Assembly (NCBI GenBank): GCA_964468725.1
Contig: CAYXVU010000166.1
Location: forward strand, 1-13,197
From: CAYXVU01 sp964468725
GTDB lineage: Bacteria > Acidobacteriota > Blastocatellia > UBA7656
Length of the DNA: 13,197 bases
Reading direction: 5' to 3'
Below are positions 7,801 through 13,197 of this stretch, one piece after another. Under the pieces are notes generated by a model. It worked only from the letters and a program-made list of their open reading frames with translations, was not told the origin of the DNA and did no database searches. The stretch's first letter is position 1. Every line of letters starts with the position of its first letter. The translations under genes were made by a program, and so were the position numbers.

Positions 7801-8009
7801 GTTGTTCGTTGTTCGTTGTTCGTTGTTCGTTGTTCGTTGTTCGTTGTTCGTTGTNNNNNNNNNNNNNNNNNNNNNNNNNNNNNNNNNNNNNNNNNNNNNN
7901 NNNNNNNNNNNNNNNNNNNNNNNNNNNNNNNNNNNNNNNNNNNNNNNNNNNNNNTCGTTGTTCGTTGTTCGTTGTTCGTTGTTCGTTGTTCGTTGTTCGT
8001 TGTTCGTTG
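7801..8009. repeat. Perfect heptanucleotide tandem array (TTCGTTG)n, interrupted by an assembly gap
   Basis: Both sides of the gap (7801-7854 and 7955-8009) are unbroken period-7 copies of TTCGTTG (CAACGAA on the other strand), about 7.7 and 7.9 units with no mismatch. The array begins 41 bp upstream of the pgeF start and lies in the divergent spacer with serS. The real copy number is unknown. No spacers separate the units, so it is not a CRISPR. Open frames through it encode only seven-residue periodic peptides and are not genes. The sequence type resembles cyanobacterial heptameric STRR repeats. Confidence 0.95.
7855..7954. other. Assembly gap of exactly 100 N
   Basis: A run of 100 Ns with the same heptad on both sides. 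The round number suggests a placeholder for a gap of unknown length, so distances between pgeF and serS are not reliable. Confidence 0.97.
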
Positions 8010-8102
8010 AAGAGGTTGCGTTTTTGCTGAGCGAGCGTCAAGCGCATTTTCGCCGTAGAGCGTTGATAACCGCGCAATGTTCAGGCAACGAAGGTATAAA
8101 GG

Positions 8103-8130
8103 ACAACCGACAACGGACGACGGACAACGA
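8103..8130. repeat. Degenerate heptad array, inverted relative to the TTCGTTG array
   Basis: Four consecutive 7-mers, ACAACCG, ACAACGG, ACGACGG and ACAACGA. The last is a rotation of CAACGAA, the reverse complement of the TTCGTTG unit. A lone CAACGAA also occurs at 8086-8092. The stretch 8010-8085 between the two arrays shows no gene or clear structure. Together the arrays make the serS/pgeF spacer an inverted pair of heptad arms. The array ends 10 bp before the predicted serS -35 box. Confidence 0.7.
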
Positions 8131-8140
8131 GCAGTCAAGT

Positions 8141-8170
8141 TTGACACATTCGCAAGCGACGACTTAGGCT
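8141..8170 (+). promoter_or_regulatory. Probable serS promoter
   Basis: A perfect TTGACA at 8141-8146 is followed after 18 bp by TAGGCT at 8165-8170, a weak -10 with the conserved T, A and final T. Transcription would start near 8177, giving a leader of about 32 nt. No T-box or other leader structure is evident. Confidence 0.45.
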
Positions 8171-8208
8171 ATGGTTTTATCTTCAGAGGAAGAAAGGTAA
8201 CCGTAGCC

Positions 8209-9492
8209 ATGTTGGACGTGAATTTCGTGCGCGCCAATTTCGAGTTGGTGAAAAAGAAGCTTGAAGATCGTGGTTTTCCGCTTGCCGCTCTCGAACGCTT
8301 CTCGGAACTCGATCAAACGCGCCGCGCGCTGGTTCGCAACCGCGACGAGTTGAACACGACGCGCAATCGTGAAAGTCAAGAGATCGGCAAGCTGATGAAA
8401 GCCGGTCAAAAAGAGCAGGCCGAATCGCGGCGCGCAGCGGTGCGCGAACTCGGCGACCAAATCCCTGCCACAGAGAACAAATTGAACCTCATCGAAAGCG
8501 AGTTGCACACCCTCCTTGCGACGGTGCCCAATCTGCCGCACGATAGCGTCCCGATTGGTAAAGATGAACACGCTAATCAGCACATCAAAAGCTGGGGCAC
8601 GCCGCGCACCTTCGATTTTACTCCGCAAGATCACGTTGACCTCGGCGTGCGATTGGGCATCCTCGATCTCGAGCGCGCGGCCAAAGTGACCGGCGCGCGC
8701 TTCTCTTTTCTTACAGGGTTAGGAGCGCGGCTGGAACGCGCGCTGATTCAATTCTGCCTCGATCTGCAAACCCGACGACACGGCTACACAGAAGTAGTGC
8801 CGCCCTTCATCGTCAATGCTAAAACGCTATTCGGCACAGGACAATTGCCGAAGTTTGAATTCGACCTCTTCAAATTGGAAGACGACCGCAGCTTTTATCT
8901 CATCCCCACTGCCGAAGTGCCGCTGACGAATCTTTATGCTGATGAGATTCTCGACGGCGCGCAATTGCCTATCAAACTGACGGCCTATACACCTTGTTTT
9001 CGCTCGGAGGCCGGAAGCTATGGCAAAGACACGCGCGGCTTGATTCGCCAACATCAATTCGAAAAAGTCGAACTCGTCAAACTGACCCGCCCGGAAGATT
9101 CTTATGATGAATTGGAATCGCTAACCCGCGATGCCGAAGCCGTGCTCGAAGCCTTAGAGCTTCCTTATCGCACCATCGTCCTCTCGACCGGCGATATGGG
9201 GTTCTCCGCAGCCAAGACCTATGACATCGAAGTCTGGTTGCCCAGTCAGAGTACCTATCGCGAGATTTCTTCTTGCTCGAATTGCGAAGCCTTTCAGGCG
9301 CGCCGCGCGCAAATCCGTTTTCGTCGCGAAGGCAAAAGCAAACCCGAATATGTGCATACGCTCAACGGGTCGGGGCTGGCAATCGGGCGCACCTGGGTGG
9401 CGATACTGGAGAACTATCAACAAGCCGATGGCTCGGTCATCGTCCCGAAAGCTCTGCGACCCTTCATGGATGGAGTGGAAGTTATTCGATAA
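8209..9492 (+). CDS. serS: Seryl-tRNA synthetase
   Basis: 427 residues, the usual length. It charges tRNA-Ser with serine in the cytoplasm. The N-terminus MLDVNFVRANFELVKKKLEDRG is typical, followed by the two-helix coiled-coil arm (about 28-100) that grips the long variable arm of tRNA-Ser. The class II core shows the serine-binding TAE (T234-E236), motif 2 (F264-R265-S-E267, then GKDTRGLIRQHQF) and motif 3 (GSGLAIGR at 387-394, with R394, then VAILENYQ). The start at 8209 is chosen from the N-terminal match and purine-rich AGGAAGAAAGG upstream. The frame stays open leftward to 8077, but that stretch is repeat and promoter sequence, not protein. Expression probably depends on the TTGACA promoter just upstream. 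No synthetic partner is adjacent. Confidence 0.97.
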   Translation: MLDVNFVRANFELVKKKLEDRGFPLAALERFSELDQTRRALVRNRDELNTTRNRESQEIGKLMKAGQKEQAESRRAAVRELGDQIPATENKLNLIESELHTLLATVPNLPHDSVPIGKDEHANQHIKSWGTPRTFDFTPQDHVDLGVRLGILDLERAAKVTGARFSFLTGLGARLERALIQFCLDLQTRRHGYTEVVPPFIVNAKTLFGTGQLPKFEFDLFKLEDDRSFYLIPTAEVPLTNLYADEILDGAQLPIKLTAYTPCFRSEAGSYGKDTRGLIRQHQFEKVELVKLTRPEDSYDELESLTRDAEAVLEALELPYRTIVLSTGDMGFSAAKTYDIEVWLPSQSTYREISSCSNCEAFQARRAQIRFRREGKSKPEYVHTLNGSGLAIGRTWVAILENYQQADGSVIVPKALRPFMDGVEVIR

Positions 9493-9496
9493 GTGG

Positions 9497-9558
9497 GAAT
9501 CCGAATCGAGAATTCAGGAGTCAGGATAAGTTTCGCAATTCTGCATTCTTGCTTCTGA
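9497..9558. repeat. Degenerate inverted heptad arrays 3' of serS
   Basis: Starting 5 bp after the serS stop, five 7-mers run in one orientation at 9497-9531 (GAATCCG, AATCGAG, AATTCAG, GAGTCAG, GATAAGT). Three follow in the opposite orientation at 9538-9558 (ATTCTGC, ATTCTTG, CTTCTGA). The period is exact although units have diverged. The CAG-AAT core is shared with the array at 10574-10690. The two arms could partly pair, so the element may end the serS transcript, though no T-tract follows. Confidence 0.55.
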
Positions 9559-9925
9559 GCAAAATGATGCGGCCACCACTGACACGAGCCGGAAACCGTG
9601 AGAGGGTTCTGACTCTGTTTAAGGCGAGCACGAAACGGTTCGCCACGCGGCTCAACAGGGATGAGGCCCGGAGCTTTGTGCGATGGCAAGCGCGCTTGTA
9701 CCCGCCCGTCTTCCGACGTTGCCAATGATGGCCGCAAAGAGAACACCATCAGGCGTCTCAAGCTTCCACTTCTTCTGTAGGCATCTGGCGTGCCAACCGA
9801 CAAGGAGCCAAATAAACCGCTATACCGCATCATTTTTACTGGTCATCAACGAAATCACGCGTCTTACAGACAAGCATTTTGACGGTTCGACTTGCAAGGA
9901 ATCGGCTGTTTTGACAGATGCTCAA
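9559..9925. other. Unexplained spacer between serS and rsmG
   Basis: I recognise no gene here. Short open frames exist on both strands (for example 9417-9833 on the minus strand), but none has a family motif or a convincing start. Visible structure: GAGCCG at 9586-9591 pairs with CGGCTC at 9648-9653, enclosing AACCG and CGGTT segments that could form an inner stem. There is a 12-bp palindrome at 9687-9698 (CAAGCGCGCTTG), and a T-rich stretch near 9832-9839. It may be a decayed gene, a non-autonomous mobile element or a structured RNA. None of these can be chosen from sequence alone. Confidence 0.3.
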
Positions 9926-10573
9926 TTACAATGGTTCAAATCGAGCAATCAATCTGCGCTGGCTGTGTGGAATCGCTCGTTCGGTGATGTGGTAGCGAGC
10001 CTGAAACTGCTCCTTCAGTTGGCGGAGAAAATCTGATGAGCCATATAAGAGCAATCGCTGATGGGGTTGTAAAGCAGCAATGATGGCAGGCACGATCTGC
10101 GCGGCGGCGTCCACTGCGCGAGTGGTGAGCAAATCGAAGTTCGAAGCATCGAAATCTTCCCATCGTTGCCGCACGACAGTGAAATTGCTGAGGCTGAGCG
10201 CGTGCGCGGCTTCATTGAGAAAGAGCGCTTTTTTGTGATTCGCTTCCAACGCCGTGACAGCAATCTGCGGACGAGCGACCGCCAGCGGCAGTCCCGGAAA
10301 CCCTGCGCCGCTGCCAACATCGAGCAGCGTGCGCGCTTCGCCAAGCAAGTGTGCGCCAAATAACGACTCGGCGTAGTGCAACCGCGCAGCCGCTTGCGGC
10401 GCGATGATGCGCGTCAGATTGATGCGCTGATTCCAACGTCGAAGCATCGCGTAATGCGCGCTCAGTTGGTCAAGGCTTGAGGCGCTGAGTTCTGGCAATT
10501 CGAAATCGGCTATGATTTCTCTCAGCACCGCGCGGAATTGTGTGAGGCTTTCGTCGCTCATCGGATTCGTCAT
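9926..10573 (-). CDS. rsmG: 16S rRNA (guanine-527-N7)-methyltransferase RsmG (GidB)
   Basis: 215 residues, the normal size. It transfers a methyl group from S-adenosylmethionine to N7 of G527 in the 530 loop of 16S rRNA; loss in other bacteria gives low-level streptomycin resistance. The family pattern is clear: RRWNQRINLTRI (46-57), HYAESLFGA (67-75), the SAM-binding loop LDVGSGAGFPG (84-94), acidic E110 followed by KKALFL, then RWEDF and TTRAVD. The ATG at 10573 or the in-frame ATG at 10561 could be used; neither has a Shine-Dalgarno sequence. The first lies directly against a heptad repeat array that makes up the whole upstream region, so promoter and leader must lie in repeat DNA. In many bacteria this gene sits with mnmG or parAB, but none of these is next to it here. 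Confidence 0.95.
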   Translation of the reverse strand: MTNPMSDESLTQFRAVLREIIADFELPELSASSLDQLSAHYAMLRRWNQRINLTRIIAPQAAARLHYAESLFGAHLLGEARTLLDVGSGAGFPGLPLAVARPQIAVTALEANHKKALFLNEAAHALSLSNFTVVRQRWEDFDASNFDLLTTRAVDAAAQIVPAIIAALQPHQRLLLYGSSDFLRQLKEQFQARYHITERAIPHSQRRLIARFEPL

Positions 10574-10700
10574 CAGAAATACAGAATACAGAATTCAGTA
10601 TACAGAAGACAGAATGGAAGCAGAGAGCAAGCGCAGGCCTCCTGATTTATTCGGGCTTCTGAATACTGTATTCTGTATTCCTGACCCTGTAATTTTTCTG
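10574..10700. repeat. Heptad arrays (ACAGAAT)n / (ATTCTGT)n forming a long inverted repeat between divergent genes
   Basis: Six period-7 units on the left (10574-10615, consensus ACAGAAT) face five to six units of the reverse orientation on the right (10656-10690, consensus ATTCTGT, fading into 10691-10700). Within them, 10584-10608 and 10656-10680 are 25-bp inverted repeats with two mismatches, around a 47-nt centre. The element fills nearly all of the 136-bp spacer between rsmG and the HAD gene. It adds a spurious open extension (NTEYRIQYTEDR) to the frame upstream of the HAD start. Confidence 0.85.
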
Positions 10701-10709
10701 ATTGGAGTC

Positions 10710-11453
10710 ATGGTGAAGATCAAAGCGGTATCCCTCGATTTTTGGAACACCCTGTTTACGGAAGCGCCGGGTGGGTTTCGACGCTATCAAGAGACGCGCA
10801 CGCGACTGCTCAAAGAAGCGGTGGCCGCGCACGGAGATTTCACAGACGAACAGATCGAAGCGGCCTTCTCGCGCGAATCGCAATCACATAATCGCATCTG
10901 GCGTGAGGAGCATCGTACCCTCATCGCTGCCCAACGTCTTGACCGCACCCTCGCATACCTTGAGGTGCAGCTCAATGCGGTGGTCAGAGCGCAATTGGCC
11001 GCCGCATACGAAGACGGCATTTTGGAATATCCTCCGGTGTTGATCGAAGGAGTGCGCGAAGCGATTGCGGTTCTCGCTTCGCGCTATCGGCTTGGCATCA
11101 TTTCCGACATCGGCTTTTCGCCGGGTCGCGTGCTTCGCAAGGTGATGCGCGACGCCGGAATTTTGGAAGCCTTCGACTCCTGTGTCTTCTCCGATGAAGC
11201 CGGTCGCTCCAAACCGCACCGTGAAGTCTTCGCCCGCACGACACAAGCCCTCGCCGTCGAGCCACACGAAATCGTTCACATCGGCGATCTGGAGTTCACC
11301 GACATCATCGGAGCCAAGCAGGCAGGCTTTCACGCCATTCGCTTCACCGGCGCAACTCCCATGCAAGAAGGCGAAGAGACGATGGCCGATCAGGTGACCA
11401 AATTGTTTCGGGATGTGCCTCGATTAATTGAAAGCTTGAGCAACAGCGGTTGA
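10710..11453 (+). CDS. HAD-superfamily hydrolase with variant motif I
   Basis: 247 residues with a typical HAD fold and a helical cap of the 2-haloacid dehalogenase/phosphoglycolate phosphatase type (about 20-105). Motif I is SLDFWNTL: nucleophile D10 is present, but the +2 position, normally Asp in phosphatases, is W12. Motif II is S132 in GIISDIG, motif III K168 in GRSKPH, and motif IV GD193 with D198 in HIGDLEFTD. Start choice: the ATG at 10710 has GGAG only 2 nt away, while the GTG at 10713 is spaced 5 nt from it, so either may be used. The open frame reaches back to 10512, but that part is antisense to rsmG and then repeat. The substrate cannot be told. Its 3' end is 3 bp from a convergent gene. 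Confidence 0.88.
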   Translation: MVKIKAVSLDFWNTLFTEAPGGFRRYQETRTRLLKEAVAAHGDFTDEQIEAAFSRESQSHNRIWREEHRTLIAAQRLDRTLAYLEVQLNAVVRAQLAAAYEDGILEYPPVLIEGVREAIAVLASRYRLGIISDIGFSPGRVLRKVMRDAGILEAFDSCVFSDEAGRSKPHREVFARTTQALAVEPHEIVHIGDLEFTDIIGAKQAGFHAIRFTGATPMQEGEETMADQVTKLFRDVPRLIESLSNSG

Positions 11454-11456
11454 GTC

Positions 11457-12986
11457 TTAGCGGTTAATAGCCATCGGTTTCGAGGCCAACCCGTCACGGT
11501 TGACAACCACGAGCGTCAGTTCTTCATCCGGTTGAAAATCTCTGCTGCCTTTGTTGATGGTGATCTGAAAACCGGGCTTTTTCGCATCGCGCACAGCATC
11601 GCTGACTTCCTGTCCGTTGATGAAGACGCGCGCGCCCGCTAAAAAATTCGCGCCGGTGATGATGGTCGCCTTCTTTTTCATTTCGATCTGCGACACCAGC
11701 GGAGCGGTGCTCACGTCAACCAGTTCAACCTCTCCGGCTCCAGTAACCATCACTCCGAGGCGTTCGATCAAGTGAATAGGCAGAGCGATCAAACGGCTGT
11801 CGGTCTGAACTTCATTAACAATCTCTGAGGTCATCGTGTCGAAGGTAAAGAGGCGTCCGCTCAAGGTTAAGACAAAGGCCATCGCCCCCGACTTGGAGAA
11901 CTGTACGCCATGCCATAAAAAGATGAGATTCGGCTCGCTATTGCCGGGGCTGAATTTCGGCAATTGCAACCGAAAAGCGCGCGCTAACTCTCCCTGAGGG
12001 GTCAACCTCAACATTTCCAAAGATCGGCTCTTGCCAACAAAAAAACCGTTTCCTTTGCGAGTGAAGGAGTAGGGGACTAACAAATTGCCTGTCTCTCTAT
12101 GAAAGAGTACATTGCCGCCGACTGCTACGCGGTTGGGAGAAAAGGAAAAACTTCGCAGGCTCTTCTGCTCAAGGTCATAGACACAGAAGGCGTTTCCCGT
12201 ATCAGATGAACCCCTGATCTCATACGCTCCGTGAGCAACCAACAGATGGCTGCCTGCCATCATGCCCAGACCGGCAAGGCAAGAAGTTCTCTGATTGATC
12301 TCGAAGGCCAGATCGAAGCGGTCTTCATTCACTTTGAAGACCGATGTTTGCTCCCCTCCCAAAACGATGACTCGGTTGAACCCTTCATCATAGAAGAGTC
12401 CAGAAAGAAGAGAAGACTGATTGAGAGCCACTTGAGAGAGTTCTTCTCCATCCGAAGCACGCAGCATCGTCAGCGTCGGGGTTTCAGATTTCAAGAGCAA
12501 GAAGATCCGCGAGCCATCGCCATTGAAAGCCGCAACCTGAGATATAGTCGCAGCTTCCGGGAAATCTTTAGCCCACAATCGCGTCAGGTGGCCGGATTCG
12601 TCGGCTGAAAATCCGACCAGCTTTCTGGTACGGTCTGCGGTGAATCCATAAACAACAAACGCGCCTGTGGGCGCATGCGATTGTATGAAGATAACCAACC
12701 CTACTGATCCGCCGAAACCAAAATCCGGCGATAGATCAAATACATCAACAGGTAAGCCCTTCTCAATGTCATAAGAAAAGATGTGCGTCGCATTGTTACG
12801 CAGGTTCAGCCCTAACGTTAATCCGATGCGATCTCTCTGCACAAAAGCATTGCTCCAGGTCTCGGCAAACAGAGCAAAGTCAGGTAGCGGCGGAGTAATT
12901 TTGCGCGACTGCGCTTCTGCGCTTACCAACAACAACAGCAGCAGACAGAGAGCGGACAGACTCCGGCCAGACAAAGGTCTACTCAT
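11457..12986 (-). CDS. Secreted protein, probable beta-propeller with C-terminal IPT/TIG-like domain; function unknown
   Basis: 509 residues. The start at 12986 is firm: AAGGAG (12994-12999 on this strand) lies 7 nt upstream and a strong signal peptide follows (MSRPLSGRSL, a Leu-rich core, cleavage after A25, mature QSRK). The middle (about 50-420) is made of repeated beta-rich units with phrases such as GDGSRIFLLL, EGFNRVIVLGGE, ETGNLLVPYSF and SGAMAFVLTLSGRLFTFD, as in seven-bladed WD40/YVTN-type propellers. I cannot count blades reliably. Residues about 428-509 (APLVSQIEMK, then ATIITGANFLAGARVFINGQ) resemble an IPT/TIG immunoglobulin-like domain, often found in surface proteins of this phylum. 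There is no catalytic motif or anchor. It is probably exported and may bind protein or carbohydrate. Transcribed alone, convergent with the HAD gene. Confidence 0.8.
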   Translation of the reverse strand: MSRPLSGRSLSALCLLLLLLVSAEAQSRKITPPLPDFALFAETWSNAFVQRDRIGLTLGLNLRNNATHIFSYDIEKGLPVDVFDLSPDFGFGGSVGLVIFIQSHAPTGAFVVYGFTADRTRKLVGFSADESGHLTRLWAKDFPEAATISQVAAFNGDGSRIFLLLKSETPTLTMLRASDGEELSQVALNQSSLLSGLFYDEGFNRVIVLGGEQTSVFKVNEDRFDLAFEINQRTSCLAGLGMMAGSHLLVAHGAYEIRGSSDTGNAFCVYDLEQKSLRSFSFSPNRVAVGGNVLFHRETGNLLVPYSFTRKGNGFFVGKSRSLEMLRLTPQGELARAFRLQLPKFSPGNSEPNLIFLWHGVQFSKSGAMAFVLTLSGRLFTFDTMTSEIVNEVQTDSRLIALPIHLIERLGVMVTGAGEVELVDVSTAPLVSQIEMKKKATIITGANFLAGARVFINGQEVSDAVRDAKKPGFQITINKGSRDFQPDEELTLVVVNRDGLASKPMAINR

Positions 12987-13170
12987 TTGAATTCTCCTTG
13001 TTTGTTGATCGGGTACTCTCTATAACTAACAGCCCGTTTCGATGTTCCAAATGTTTTTTCTCGGTGCAGGCAGACGATTATCGCAGCGTTTTGGGGCGGT
13101 TTTTCGGCGCATTGCGACCATTCCGCCGGACACCTTATACCGAGTTGCAAATCAACCTGAGATGGTTGAG

Positions 13171-13189
13171 CGGCGGTCTCTGACCGCCG
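13171..13189. repeat. Perfect 8-bp hairpin with 3-nt loop near the window edge
   Basis: CGGCGGTC and GACCGCCG pair perfectly around TCT. Only eight bases follow (including CTTT), so a terminator cannot be told from a dispersed REP-like palindrome. The rest of 12987-13170 holds only the leader of the minus-strand gene; TATAGA-like sequence on that strand near 13018-13023 might be its -10 box, but without a good -35. Confidence 0.5.
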
Positions 13190-13197
13190 ACCTTTCG

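Noticed and set aside
7801..8009. CRISPR-like tandem repeats
   Set aside because: Units are 7 bp and directly adjacent with no spacers, and no cas genes are visible.
7551..8167. Open frames on both strands running through the heptad array and the N gap
   Set aside because: They translate to seven-residue periodic peptides only because a 7-bp unit without stop codons stays open in every frame; the chance of a random heptamer doing so is about one half, so this is not evidence for coding.
8077..8208. 44-residue N-terminal extension of SerRS
   Set aside because: The standard SerRS N-terminus starts at 8209, and the upstream stretch holds decayed heptads and the promoter.
9687..9698. 12-bp palindrome CAAGCGCGCTTG as an operator
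   Set aside because: A single short palindrome with no nearby promoter or start is not enough; noted only as structure.
9417..9833. 138-codon minus-strand open frame after serS
   Set aside because: It overlaps the serS 3' end and the heptads, has no recognisable motif and no ribosome-binding site; kept only as part of the unexplained spacer.
9933..9942. tRNA T-loop-like GGTTCAAATC
   Set aside because: It encodes the C-terminal residues of RsmG on the other strand, and no acceptor stem, D arm or anticodon arm surrounds it.
10512..10709. N-terminal extension of the HAD protein
   Set aside because: It is antisense to the start of rsmG and then repeat sequence; the HAD fold begins at the KAVSLDFWNT strand just after 10710.
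12998..13183. 61-codon plus-strand open frame at the right edge
   Set aside because: It covers the ribosome-binding site and leader of the minus-strand gene and the edge hairpin, and shows no recognisable motif.

Overview
The window reads as a piece of a draft chromosome from a moderately GC-rich Gram-negative-type bacterium, most likely an Acidobacteriota member and perhaps of the Blastocatellia. The main evidence is a run of three secreted VWA proteins of the kind catalogued as 'VWFA-related Acidobacterial domain'. Secreted proteins all have Gln at the predicted +1 position. Taxonomy is inferred from protein families only; there is no rRNA in the window.

Layout, left to right. (1) 1-3512 (+): the 3' part of a SIS-domain sugar-phosphate isomerase/deaminase, then a GNAT plus ADP-forming acyl-CoA synthetase fusion. 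The two are joined by a 10-codon mini-ORF whose ends overlap both neighbours. (2) 3526-6847 (+): an operon with a near-consensus promoter, phased short repeats in its leader, three tandem paralogous secreted VWA genes and a hairpin/T-tract terminator. (3) 6890-7756 (-): pgeF (YfiH, laccase-domain peptidoglycan editing factor). (4) 7760-8208: divergent spacer with a perfect 7-bp tandem array interrupted by a 100-N assembly gap, a degenerate inverted heptad array, and a likely serS promoter. (5) 8209-9492 (+): serS. (6) 9493-9925: no gene recognised, with a second degenerate inverted heptad array next to serS and an unexplained block of about 370 bp. (7) 9926-10573 (-): rsmG, whose 5' flank is a third heptad array that folds back on a matching array before the next gene. 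(8) 10710-11453 (+): a HAD hydrolase lacking the usual second Asp of motif I. (9) 11457-12986 (-): a secreted protein, probably a beta-propeller with a C-terminal IPT/TIG-like domain, convergent with the HAD gene at a 3-bp spacing. (10) 12987-13197: a leader region and an edge hairpin.

The housekeeping genes (serS, rsmG, pgeF) do not form an operon. The most unusual structural theme is that every large spacer between 7760 and 10710 holds heptanucleotide-periodic DNA laid out as two oppositely oriented arms. The units differ between loci (TTCGTTG/ACAACGG, AATTCAG/ATTCTGC, ACAGAAT/ATTCTGT). This resembles the heptameric short tandemly repeated repetitive (STRR) sequences of cyanobacteria and is the best candidate here for an undescribed element family. 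The VWA operon and the all-Gln +1 signal peptides are the second theme.
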